From assembly GCF_030123325.1 (NCBI RefSeq), contig NZ_CP126106.1, positions 648,001-712,000 on the forward strand: DNA of 64,000 nt. Reading direction: 5' to 3'. Below the pieces are notes generated by a model that was not told the origin of the DNA, did no database searches, and was given only the letters and a program-made list of their open reading frames with translations. Source of the DNA: Peribacillus simplex (lineage in GTDB: Bacteria; Bacillota; Bacilli; Bacillales; DSM-1321). This document shows, piece after piece, positions 26,643-36,000 of the stretch (position 1 is its first letter; each line of letters opens with the position of its first letter). The position numbers and the translations under genes were made by a program.

Positions 26643-26673
26643 TTGCATGTTATCATTATCGATAATGATAATA
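26643..26673 (+). promoter_or_regulatory. exporter-operon promoter overlapped by a 22-bp palindrome
   Basis: TTGCAT (26643-26648), an 18-base spacer and GATAAT (26667-26672). A perfect 22-bp palindrome occupies 26650-26671, centred between 26660 and 26661, so a protein bound there would block RNA polymerase. The segment 26656-26673, TTATCGATAATGATAATA, is repeated identically over the -10 of the NRPS promoter. The GATAAT hexamer repeats resemble Fur boxes but the arrangement is not the classic one. Confidence 0.6.
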
Positions 26674-26701
26674 ATATTTCGTTTTCAAAGGAGTGGTATA
26701 T

Positions 26702-26941
26702 ATGGAATTGCATTACGGCTGGAACGAATTGAAAGATATTGATTTCATGTCTATTCTGCCGATTATTTTACCGGTAATTGCTATTGGAATGATTTTAGTC
26801 CTTATAGCATTAATTGATTTATACAGAAATCGAAAGACGAGGAAAAATGTTTTATTGTGGACACTCATCATTATTTTTGCAAATACTATCGGTCCAATTC
26901 TGTACTTCGTCATCGGTAGAAAGGACAGTGAGAGAATATGA
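26702..26941 (+). CDS. small membrane protein with a PLDc_N-type segment (YxlE-like)
   Basis: 79 residues from ATG 26702 behind AAAGGAGTGG. Two membrane helices (about 16-40 and 50-70) with the end 'IGPILYFVIGRKDSE', which matches the PLDc_N motif found in cardiolipin synthases and in small proteins such as B. subtilis YxlE. It overlaps the next ATPase gene by 4 bp. In B. subtilis yxlE precedes the yxlFG ABC transporter genes, the same order as here. Confidence 0.78.
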   Translation: MELHYGWNELKDIDFMSILPIILPVIAIGMILVLIALIDLYRNRKTRKNVLLWTLIIIFANTIGPILYFVIGRKDSERI

Positions 26942-27843
26942 AATTAGAGATTAAAAATGTTACAAAAAAATTCAAAGAAAAAACAGCGGTCAATAATTTT
27001 TCAATGGAACTGCAATCAGGGGAATGTGTTGGATTGATAGGGCCAAATGGGGCTGGTAAATCGACACTAATAAAAGTGATTTCAGATATTATAGATCCAA
27101 GTATGGGAGAAGTATTGCTTGATGGTAAGAAAATTTCAAAAATGAAAAGGGAGATAGGCTACTTACCACAATACCCCAACTTCTTTCAATGGATGACTGC
27201 CAAGGAAACCCTCAATTTTATGGGCCAGCTCTCGGGTATCAAGAGGGAAGAATTATTAAGCGGCATTCCAGAGATATTGTCCAAAGTGGGGTTGAGCGGG
27301 GAAGAGAATTCGAAGGTGCGGACTTTTTCAGGCGGAATGAAACAAAGGCTTGGAATTGCACAGGCGCTGTTACATAAACCGGCATTGATTGTCATGGATG
27401 AACCGGTTTCGGCATTGGATCCAATCGGCCGGAGAGAAGTGTTGAATATCATAAAAGAGATAAAGAAAGATACGACAATTTTATTATCGACGCATATATT
27501 AAGCGATGCAGAAGAAATATGTGAGAGGTTTGTCATTATAAAAAGTGGTGAAAAAATTGAGGACACAACAATGTCGGAATTATTAAACAGGAATAGCGGA
27601 AATAAAATCAATGTCGACATAACCTCAAAAAGTCAAAAATGGATTGAAAATGTTAAAAGCTTGAACTTTGTCAAAGGTGTAGAGGTAATGGGAAATAAAT
27701 TGAAGATAGAAGTGGAAAATATTGAGTCAAACAAGAATATGTTACTGGCGAATGCTTTGGAGCATAATGTTGATCTAGTAAGGTTCGAAATAGATAACGA
27801 TACATTGGAAGAGATATTCTTAAAATTGGTGGTGGAAAAATGA
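26938..27843 (+). CDS. ABC exporter ATPase (YxlF-like)
   Basis: 301 residues. Walker A GPNGAGKST at 35-43, signature FSGGMKQRLG near 131, Walker B 'LIVMDEPVSALDPIGRRE' and H-loop 'LSTHILSDAEE' are all intact. The 80-residue C-terminal extension is typical of exporter ATPases of the CcmA/antibiotic-resistance class. It overlaps genes on both sides by 4 bp. Next to an NRPS operon it probably helps export the peptide or protects the producer; that is inference from position and shared promoter architecture. Confidence 0.88.
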   Translation: MKLEIKNVTKKFKEKTAVNNFSMELQSGECVGLIGPNGAGKSTLIKVISDIIDPSMGEVLLDGKKISKMKREIGYLPQYPNFFQWMTAKETLNFMGQLSGIKREELLSGIPEILSKVGLSGEENSKVRTFSGGMKQRLGIAQALLHKPALIVMDEPVSALDPIGRREVLNIIKEIKKDTTILLSTHILSDAEEICERFVIIKSGEKIEDTTMSELLNRNSGNKINVDITSKSQKWIENVKSLNFVKGVEVMGNKLKIEVENIESNKNMLLANALEHNVDLVRFEIDNDTLEEIFLKLVVEK

Positions 27844-28628
27844 ATAATTTTGCCGTTTTAGCTAAAAAGGAATTTGTTCAGATGTTACGTGAATATAAAG
27901 TGATTTGGCTGCCGCTTGTTTTTATATTTTTAGGAATAACTCAACCAGTCGTAAGCTATTATTTACCTTCAATATTAGAAGCACTTGGCGGGGGCCAAGG
28001 GATCACCATTGATCCAAGCATGGCTGCCCAAAAAGGCGGCGAAGTTCTTGCTAGTACCCTAGGGTCCCAATTCGATCAGCTAGGGGTCATGATCATCATC
28101 GTTTCCATGATGGGAGTCGTGCAATCCGATAAAGCAAATGGTATGCTGGCTTTCATTCTTACAAGGCCAGTGACGGTTGGATCTTATATAAGCGGGAAAA
28201 TCATTTCCAATTATCTGTTTGTTGCCTGCAGTGTAGCATTGGGATATTTGGTTTCATATCTGTATGTAGTTTTTTTGTTTACGAGTGTTGATTTTGGGGA
28301 TTTAGTAGTGGCTTTGCTGTTCTATCTGCTGTGGATCCTATTTATCGTTTCATTCACGACGATGATCAGTACCATTTTTAATAGTCAGGGTATTATTGCA
28401 TTAATTTCGATAGTATTTCTCCTAGGCTGCAGGATCATAGTTGGGTTAAGTCCGGTTATAGACAACTTGAATCCGGCAAGCATGAGTAAACATGCCATGG
28501 AAGTACTGATTTTAGGCACAGTCAATTCACAGGCGATTTGGGGTGCAATAGCGGCACTTGTGTTAACGGCAGTAACGATATTGGTAACGAACATATGGAT
28601 TTCAAAAAAGAAATTCAATAGCGAGTAA
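27840..28628 (+). CDS. ABC exporter permease (YxlG-like, ABC-2 family)
   Basis: 262 residues, about six membrane segments, starting 'FAVLAKKEFVQMLREYKVIWLPLVFIFLG', a common ABC-2 permease opening, and containing the large extracytoplasmic loop between the first two helices. It is the partner of the ATPase encoded just before (ATGA overlap). Confidence 0.85.
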   Translation: MNNFAVLAKKEFVQMLREYKVIWLPLVFIFLGITQPVVSYYLPSILEALGGGQGITIDPSMAAQKGGEVLASTLGSQFDQLGVMIIIVSMMGVVQSDKANGMLAFILTRPVTVGSYISGKIISNYLFVACSVALGYLVSYLYVVFLFTSVDFGDLVVALLFYLLWILFIVSFTTMISTIFNSQGIIALISIVFLLGCRIIVGLSPVIDNLNPASMSKHAMEVLILGTVNSQAIWGAIAALVLTAVTILVTNIWISKKKFNSE

Positions 28629-28677
28629 GTTGGGGATGGAAATGTGTTAATCATGAAGTGATGGGAGGATGATAACA

Positions 28678-29394
28678 TTGTTAAGCATCACAGATTTAGA
28701 GAAAAGCTACTCGGCCAAGAAGATTTTGAATGGTGTAAATCTAGAAATCCAAAAAGGGGAAATCTTAGGTTTTATAGGGGCAAATGGCGCAGGGAAAACC
28801 ACGACGCTGAACATTATTACGGGCATTTTAGATTCTGAAAATGGAAAGGTTGAAATAAATGGCCTGACCAAAGAAGACGGCATAGAATATAAAAAACAAT
28901 TTTTCTTCATCCCTGATACTATCAATGTTTTTAACAATGTGTCGGGATTTGATTGGATTCGTTTCTTGATGAACCTATATGGAAATGATGACAAAGAACG
29001 GTTGGGGAAATATATCAATCGGTTTGGGATGCAGGAGTCCATTAAAAAGCCAATGGGAAGTTATTCTTATGGAATGATGCACAAGGTTTCCTTGATAGCG
29101 GCTTTTACCATTAATCCCCCGATCATCATTATGGATGAACCGTTAAATGGATTAGACCCAAACGCCGTTTTAGTTTTTAAGGGGTTAATCAAACAATATG
29201 TTGAAACGGGCGGTACAGTGTTTTTCTCGACGCATCTGCTGGATGTGGCAGAGAAGATTTGTAATACAGTGGCTATTTTAAAAGAGGGAAAAATCATCCT
29301 GCATGATGAAATACAAAATATAATAGGTGAAAGTTCATTGGAATCTACCTTTATGGAGGCTCAGGTATATGAAGGAAAAACTTCAGTTAACTAG
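28678..29394 (+). CDS. second ABC ATPase of the exporter operon, atypical signature
   Basis: 238 residues if it starts at TTG 28678, nine bases after GGGAGG; an ATG at 28669 directly abuts that ribosome site and is less likely. Walker A GANGAGKTT at 34-42 and Walker B 'IIIMDEPLNGLDPN' are normal, and 'FFSTHLLDVAEK' gives the H-loop. The ABC signature reads SYSYGMMHK in place of LSGGQ-type sequence, a divergence also seen in some bacteriocin/lantibiotic-type exporters. It is followed by its own permease. Confidence 0.82.
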   Translation: MLSITDLEKSYSAKKILNGVNLEIQKGEILGFIGANGAGKTTTLNIITGILDSENGKVEINGLTKEDGIEYKKQFFFIPDTINVFNNVSGFDWIRFLMNLYGNDDKERLGKYINRFGMQESIKKPMGSYSYGMMHKVSLIAAFTINPPIIIMDEPLNGLDPNAVLVFKGLIKQYVETGGTVFFSTHLLDVAEKICNTVAILKEGKIILHDEIQNIIGESSLESTFMEAQVYEGKTSVN

Positions 29395-30961
29395 ATTTTT
29401 CATTTCTTCCTTCTATAAAATGCCCAAGCAGACAATGTTGCAGGCTGTACTGATAATAGCCGTTTTTTATATGTTTTTGCAGCTGACTGTCGTAAATGCC
29501 TTTGTTTATTTTCTTGGAGATACCGAGGTCTTCCTGTTTTATAATGTAACGATTTCTAGCATTCTCGTCTTTGCATTGGTTTGCTATTTGTCCACATCGC
29601 AAATATTTGCTTATTATGAATTTAAAGTATTGGCGCCTCTTCCACTCACCTATAAGGAGATATCAAGGGCTAAGGTATTAAGTGGCTTATGGGTACCCAT
29701 CATCTTATCAATGGCAATCCAGGTGCCAACAATCGGCTTCTTGATAGTCGATCTAAAGTTTATGGAAGCGTTTAAATTATTCATATTTTTACCGATTGTC
29801 AATGGTTTAACGGCTTTGCTCCTGCTTTTTATCTTATCGTGCATTAATAGGTATTATTATAGATTCAAAAATAAAGTAGCATACTTACTGGTGAACATTG
29901 CTGTCATCCTCATGCTTGCGATTATTTCCATTGTATATTTTGCTGGAAAATCATCGATTGCCCTATCAAAGGTCATCTCGGAAATAGATTTGAATTCTAT
30001 TGAAGGGCTAAAAAACTCGTGGGCATTCATAATGAGACATATGTTTGAAACCGCAAATATGATTCCAGTGGTTAAGTGGATACTGGATGCCTTTGTATCA
30101 AATGAAATAACAGTTCAATTTATTATCATTTATATTTCGATACTAGTAATGGGTTTCCTATTGTATTCATTTATTATAGAAAACATTTCCGTTCATTATT
30201 TCAAAAACGGGTTATTGGGAAATAACAAAGCGAATATGAAAAACTCAAAGGTTAATATATCAAAAAATCAATGGAGTAACTATTTACAAAGAGAGATGTG
30301 GATCATTAAATCTGAAGCATATTTTAAGATGCAAATCGCTTTAGGTCTTTTATTGCCGCCGGTCTTTTCACTTGTCATGTTATTGCTGATTCGGAATGAA
30401 GTGTTCCCGAATTATTTGAATATAACGAAAGAGGGAGTATTTGATAAATATTTTTCATATTCGATCCTTTTCTTGTGTTGTATAAATAATATAAGCGGAA
30501 CCCCATATTCAAGAGAAGGGAAATATCATTATTTGCTGAAAAGTGCCCCTTTTGATGAAAAATATGTTTATTTTTCTAAAGTGATATTTTCATCAATAAT
30601 AGGAATTATAGCCGTATTGATCAGCTTTATGATATTTGCACTTTTTGGCTATTGGGAAATGGAAAATGCAGTCATGTTATTAATTATTTCTTGTTTAGTG
30701 GTTTGCTATAATCTTCTAACACCATTATATGATATGAAAAATCCAAGTATAGAATGGGAGAATCCATCTGCTGCCATTAAATCAAACCCCAATGTATTAA
30801 TAAGCCTGCTTTATGGATTGCCATTATTAATCATGGTTACAGCCATTCATTTTGGTTTGGTTTGGTTCAGTGTCCAACCCCTGATGGGAGCTCTCATCAT
30901 ATTAATGATCGTGATAGCGATCAATTCCGTTTTGATTAATAGGTTGAAATATAATTTATGA
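29369..30961 (+). CDS. large ABC-2 type permease of the exporter operon
   Basis: 531 residues from ATG 29369 behind ATGGAGG, overlapping the end of the ATPase gene by 26 bp. It has roughly a dozen membrane segments in two groups (about 20-250 and 320-525) with a soluble linker between, so it may be a full-size single-gene channel. I do not recognise a named family beyond ABC-2-like bacteriocin-type permeases. AT-rich like the rest of the peptide locus. Confidence 0.78.
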   Translation: MKEKLQLTRFFISSFYKMPKQTMLQAVLIIAVFYMFLQLTVVNAFVYFLGDTEVFLFYNVTISSILVFALVCYLSTSQIFAYYEFKVLAPLPLTYKEISRAKVLSGLWVPIILSMAIQVPTIGFLIVDLKFMEAFKLFIFLPIVNGLTALLLLFILSCINRYYYRFKNKVAYLLVNIAVILMLAIISIVYFAGKSSIALSKVISEIDLNSIEGLKNSWAFIMRHMFETANMIPVVKWILDAFVSNEITVQFIIIYISILVMGFLLYSFIIENISVHYFKNGLLGNNKANMKNSKVNISKNQWSNYLQREMWIIKSEAYFKMQIALGLLLPPVFSLVMLLLIRNEVFPNYLNITKEGVFDKYFSYSILFLCCINNISGTPYSREGKYHYLLKSAPFDEKYVYFSKVIFSSIIGIIAVLISFMIFALFGYWEMENAVMLLIISCLVVCYNLLTPLYDMKNPSIEWENPSAAIKSNPNVLISLLYGLPLLIMVTAIHFGLVWFSVQPLMGALIILMIVIAINSVLINRLKYNL

Positions 30962-31040
30962 AAGTCGTTATATTAGAAAAGTATATAAAGGAAGTACAGA
31001 AAATCGGCACTAAATAAATTTAAAAAAGGAGTGTCTTATT

Positions 31041-31328
31041 ATGGGGAAGCACCATGATAGAGATTTTAAAATTTATGCTGCTCGATTAGTATTGGAAGAA
31101 GGCAGAAAACCTAGGGAATTGGCCGAAGAACTTAATATCTCGACACCTACATTAAGAAATTGGGTCAATATTTATAAAGAAACAAATGAAGAGGGCCCAG
31201 CGGACTCCAGTATTGGTTTTTCAGGTCTCAGTCTGAAAGAGGAAAAGGACAAAATAATTAAAGATTTACAGGAAGAGAATGAGATATTAAAAAAGGCAAT
31301 GCACATTTTTACGAAACAGCCAAAATGA
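31041..31328 (+). CDS. orphan IS3-family OrfA (helix-turn-helix protein)
   Basis: 95 residues, complete, behind AAAAAAGGAGTG. 'RDFKIYAARLVLEEGRKPRELAEELNISTPTLRNWV' is the HTH_Tnp_1 domain, and the C-terminus 'EEENEILKKAMHIF' has the Leu-zipper feature of IS3 OrfA. No OrfB follows: after a few bases that could be an OrfB start ('AKMIEQY'), a strong terminator begins. So this is an insertion-sequence remnant whose DNA-binding half is intact. It lies between the two operons of the peptide locus. Confidence 0.8.
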   Translation: MGKHHDRDFKIYAARLVLEEGRKPRELAEELNISTPTLRNWVNIYKETNEEGPADSSIGFSGLSLKEEKDKIIKDLQEENEILKKAMHIFTKQPK

Positions 31329-31344
31329 TCGAACAGTATGTAAG

Positions 31345-31400
31345 CCATATTTTATTTTTCACAAATTATAGTGAAAAATAAAATATGGTTTTTTTTTATT
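31345..31400 (+). terminator. strong terminator ahead of the NRPS operon
   Basis: An 18-bp perfect stem (31345-31362 with 31371-31388), 8-base loop, then a run of at least nine T. It isolates the exporter operon and orfA from the NRPS promoter. In the gap to 31550 there is also an imperfect repeat AGTATTTCATA (31433-31443) and TATGAAAATACT (31454-31465); no gene seen. Confidence 0.92.
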
Positions 31401-31550
31401 GGGAAATTTATTCACTTCATGCACATTTTAAAAGTATTTCATACTAAATTCCCTATGAAAATACTACTAAAGAGGAAAAATAATAAAAAATGGTAAAGTT
31501 ATTATGTAATGTAGATAATTTACAAATTTTTAATGGACTCGGCAAAATTG

Positions 31551-31581
31551 TTGTGATAAAGTGTTATCGATAATGATAATA
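31551..31581 (+). promoter_or_regulatory. NRPS-operon promoter with the shared operator
   Basis: TTGTGA (31551-31556), an 18-base spacer, GATAAT (31575-31580). Bases 31564-31581, TTATCGATAATGATAATA, are identical to 26656-26673 at the exporter promoter, in the same position relative to -35 and -10. The leader to the first gene is about 105 bases and has no obvious structure. Confidence 0.6.
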
Positions 31582-31692
31582 GGTAATAATTAACCTAGAA
31601 AATGAAATAATTGTTTAAAAAAAGAAATTTTTGAGGAAAAAAATGGAGAAAAATTGTCGAATTTCAGGAGAAAGAGAGGAGGGAAATTATAA

Positions 31693-32406
31693 TTGATTGA
31701 ATATTTTATGAATAAGAAAAAATTTTATAAATCTTACATCAAGTTTTATGAAGCGGATTCAGTCAATTTGGACTATATTGATGATATTTTCAACGAAAAG
31801 GAATGGAATTATCTTAATTTACAAAATGGGAAAAGAACCATCGAAGCAAAGAAAAGTTTGTACTTTGGAAAAAAAGCAATTATGGAGTTTTTAGATATAG
31901 GTTTGGATGAAATAAAGAATGTATCACTGTTGAAAGGAGTCTTTGGACAGCCGATTATTGTTAATAACTTGTTCTTATTAATGAACATGAACATGGGTAT
32001 ATCCATCACTCATACGGATAAAACATTCGGGATACTGATTTTTGATCAACTGCATCCAATGGGAATCGATATTGAAACTAAAACGAAAACTGATTCTGAA
32101 TTTTTAGAGACCTATTTAACTGAATCCGAGAAAAAGATGATTAAGGATAGTGATGGTCTTTTAAGTAATGAAATTTTCTTTAGTGCAAAAGAAAGTCTAT
32201 CAAAAATACTAAAAACAGGATTGACCTCTCCACTTGAAATCTATGAGATTTCCAAGGCTGAAATGGATCATGATAACATCTCACTTTTCTATAGAAATTT
32301 TCCCCAGTACAAATCAGCGGTCGTACTCGTGAATGATGAAATAAGAAGCGTTACCTTTCCAATAAACTCTACGAAAATAATTGAGGGGGAATACCAATGG
32401 AATTAA
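31693..32406 (+). CDS. Sfp-type 4'-phosphopantetheinyl transferase
   Basis: 237 residues, TTG start nine bases after AGGAGGG. The two PPTase motifs are present: 'MGIDIETK' near 123 (Mg-binding Asp and Glu) and 'FFSAKESLSKILK' near 163 (Glu and Lys). 'SITHTDKTFGILIF' just before the first motif is the usual His-containing segment. It should attach the phosphopantetheine arm from CoA to the Ser of every carrier domain in this locus. Being first in the NRPS operon it ensures the line is active wherever the operon goes. Divergent from B. subtilis Sfp but the motifs leave little doubt. Confidence 0.85.
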   Translation: MIEYFMNKKKFYKSYIKFYEADSVNLDYIDDIFNEKEWNYLNLQNGKRTIEAKKSLYFGKKAIMEFLDIGLDEIKNVSLLKGVFGQPIIVNNLFLLMNMNMGISITHTDKTFGILIFDQLHPMGIDIETKTKTDSEFLETYLTESEKKMIKDSDGLLSNEIFFSAKESLSKILKTGLTSPLEIYEISKAEMDHDNISLFYRNFPQYKSAVVLVNDEIRSVTFPINSTKIIEGEYQWN

Positions 32407-33056
32407 AAATGGAAGCAAATGCTGAATTTAAAAACAATAATAAATTAGCACAATATCTTTTTAAAAAAGAGGATAGATTTCATAAGTTAATAATTTCGTT
32501 ATTACTACTCAGTTTAATCGCTGGTATCGAAACGACGCTTTTGTTATATTCTGCGGATCAAAAAGGGATGAATGTATTAAATGGCATGTCCATTTCAGAG
32601 ATCGGGGCCATGAGTTTTGCCATTAACACAATTGTAATGGGGGCTCTAGGATTATTGGTCACTTTCATCATTCAAATATTAATTGTGTGCCTATTATTTT
32701 TAGTTTTAAAAGAAAGACCGGTAAATATTAAAGGAATTTGCCAAGCTGTCATAAATGCTGGGATATGCATCGTAATTGGATCCGGTGTTAATGCAATAAT
32801 CGCATTATTGGTCAAGAGCAAGGAAACCACGTTTACTAGTTTATCCTTACTTGTGCATGATAAAAATACCATCCTTCACACCTTCATGGCCGAGTTTGAA
32901 TTGTTTTACATTGTAAGTTTAATCCTATTCAGTTTTAGTCTGGAAAAGTTGGCGCTCGCCAAGAGAAGAAATGCAATAATCATAACGTTTGTAATAGCTT
33001 TAATTTCTTTAGTTTTTCATATGTTGACAGTTGCATCAGGCACATATTTAAAATAA
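32397..33056 (+). CDS. multi-spanning membrane protein (Yip1-like) inside the NRPS operon
   Basis: 219 residues, start ATG 32397 behind GAGGGGGA, overlapping the PPTase gene by 10 bp. Five hydrophobic segments can be seen at about 30-52, 68-100, 112-135, 158-182 and 188-212, with a charged N-terminal 25 residues. The layout resembles Yip1-domain proteins, but I cannot confirm the family. Position between PPTase and NRPS suggests a role in export, immunity or membrane tethering of the assembly line; no function is shown by sequence. Confidence 0.7.
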   Translation: MELKMEANAEFKNNNKLAQYLFKKEDRFHKLIISLLLLSLIAGIETTLLLYSADQKGMNVLNGMSISEIGAMSFAINTIVMGALGLLVTFIIQILIVCLLFLVLKERPVNIKGICQAVINAGICIVIGSGVNAIIALLVKSKETTFTSLSLLVHDKNTILHTFMAEFELFYIVSLILFSFSLEKLALAKRRNAIIITFVIALISLVFHMLTVASGTYLK

Positions 33057-33065
33057 TGGGGGAAA

Positions 33066-36000
33066 ATGATGAAGATGAATTCTTTAGCGAATCTATTTGA
33101 AGAAAGTGTTAGGGAATATGGAGACAATATTGCAGTAAGAAATAAGGATAGGCAATTTACATATAAAGAAACGAATGTCTTGGCAAATAAAATGGCGATG
33201 TACATAAAGGACAAAGGGATAAATAAAGGAGACAATGTCGGAATCTATATTGAAAAGTCAGAGCATGTTTTATTTTTAATCATAGCACTCCTTAAATTGG
33301 GGGCTACCTATGTACCTATCGACCCTAAAAGTCCTGATGAAAGAGTAAAGCATATAATAAAGAATTCAGAATTGAAGTTATTGATTGGGGATAAAGGCCG
33401 GATTAGCGGTATTGATTGCAATTATGTAACCCTCGATGAAGTGATAGGGAATTCAAAAGACATGACAGGTGAGAATTTCCATACCTTAATTGATCCAGAG
33501 GATCCAGCCTATATCATTTTCACATCGGGCTCTACAGGAAAGCCTAAAGGAGTTTGCGTTTCACATGAAAATGTCATGAACTTGTTTTTAGGCTGCGACG
33601 GTTTGTTCGAGTTCAATAATAAAGATAAATGGACATTTTTCCATTCCTACGCATTTGATTTCTCCGTATGGGAGATGTGGGGGGCTTGGATATATGGCGG
33701 AGAAGTTGTAGTGGTTTCATTTGAGGAAAGCAGAAATCCAATATCCTTTGTTGATTTATTGATCAGTACACAAACAACCGTTTTCAATTGTACGCCAAGC
33801 GCTTTCTTCGAGGTGATTGGTGAGCTCATATATCGTCAAAATGAATTAAGTTTAAAATACATCATTTTTGGAGGGGAAGCATTAAACTTCAAGAAATTGA
33901 CGCAGTGGTTTTCTCCCGAAAATGGCAGGCTGCCAAAGCTAATAAATATGTACGGAATAACTGAAACCACCGTTCATGTAACATACAAAGAAATCGCCAA
34001 GAGTGATGTGGAAAAAGGAATTACCAATATCGGAAAAGTCTTGCCTCATCTTGGGTTCAAGGTGATGAATCAACATGGAGAAGAAGTAACTGGAGATGAA
34101 GAGGGCGAGTTATACGTTTCAGGAAAAGGTGTTTCGCTAGGCTACTATAAAAATACCATGATGAATAAGATGAAATTTACAGACATTGATAATGTTCGCT
34201 ACTATAAGTCAGGGGATGTAGTGAAAGTTTTGGATGATGGTGATCTGCAATATATCGCCAGGAATGATGAGCAAGTGCAGTTAAGAGGTTTCAGGATTGA
34301 ATTAGGGGAAATAGAGAGCTCGTATAATGATTTGGAAAACATCAAGAATGCAGTCGTTACGATGGATAAAGCGTTTAATGATGATAAGCATTTATTTTTA
34401 TACTATGTTGCTGATGAAGAATTAGCTGCCGATTATTTGAGGGAAAGTGTAAAAAGCTCATTGCCAGCCTATATGATACCAAGCTTTTTTATCAAGGTGG
34501 ACAGCATCCCCCTAACGGTAAATGGAAAACTGGATAAATCACTATTACCAAAATTCATCAATAAAGACAGTGAAACGCCATCGAATATCAAGAGTCCAGT
34601 GGATGAAACAATAAGTGGAAAAGTAAGGGAATTGGTGGTTAGCATCATAGGTAATGGGGTTATAAAAAATAATCAGTCCTTACTTGAATGGGGAATGAAC
34701 TCATTATCGATAATGAGATTGATTGTCAATATAAAAAATCAATTTCATATTGAAATGGCTCCTTCAGTTTTATTGGATAACGATACGATTATGAAATTAT
34801 CCAAAGTCATAGAAACTCGTCAAAAAGAAGAGGTGAAGCAAGATCATGCACCGATCAATATTAATGATAGAAATACATATCCTTTAACATATGAACAAGA
34901 AAATTTGTGGTTCATTCACCAAACCAATGCCGACAAATCGTTATATAACATCGTTTTTTCATATGAAATATCAGGTGAAGTGAATGAAGGTTACCTGGAA
35001 CTATCATTAGATAAGCTAAGCGATAAACATCAAATTTTAAAAAGTGTCATTAGAGAGGAAGCTGGAATGGGCATCTTGGCATTCGATGAGTCGATTCATC
35101 ATGATATTACCTATTTCGATGTTTCGGATATTCCCTTAGACATGCAGGAAGAAAAAATAAATCACTTGGTGAAGGAAGAAACGGAACGGCAATTTGATTT
35201 AGGAAATGGTCCCCTCTTATCGATTGCGCTAGTAAGGAAAAATGAATGTGAATATCAATTACTATGTAACATCCACCATATTATTTTTGATGGTTGGTCG
35301 ATTCCATTAATGATCAATGATTGGTTTGCCATTTATGAGGAAATCGAGAATGGCGGACGAAATGATGGAGAAAACCAATCAATCCAATATGGAGATTATG
35401 CTTTATGGCAAAAAAACTCGCCAAATTATGTAAGCAGTAAGGATAATGAGTTCTGGAGTAATGAAATAACTGCATTAAGGCAAAAGTCCTTTTTACAATA
35501 TGATCATCAAAAAACCGGAGAAGGTAAAAGCACTTCGGATATGATCAGCTTTTTGTTACCTAAAGAAATTCAAAACAACCTGGAAATTCTTCATAAAAAA
35601 ACGAAATCGACTTTGTTCATGAGTTTACTTACGGCCTATCAAACCTTTTTATCGGTTTATTTTGATGAAGAGGAAGTTGTCGTCGGAAGTCCTTTGGCGA
35701 AGAGAAACCATGTGGATACTGAACAATTGATAGGATATTTCGTCAACACCTTGCCCTTTAAATTAAATGTATCCCAGGAAGATTCATTTGAAGGGATTTT
35801 ACGGAAAAACATAAAAAACATTGCAGGAGTTTTTGACCATCAAAATTTACCTACTAAGGAAATTTTGAAATATATATCAGCAGAAAGAACCATGGAAAAT
35901 ACGCCATTGTTCGATACAGTATTTGTCCTGCAAAATAACCAAAAAGAAAAGCTGGCATATAGAAATTTCACGTTAAAACCGAAAAAAATCAATACCTTTA

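Noticed and set aside
26650..26671. Calling the 22-bp palindrome a definite Fur box
   Set aside because: The GATAAT hexamers are arranged differently from the classic 19-bp or 7-1-7 box; the binding protein is left open.
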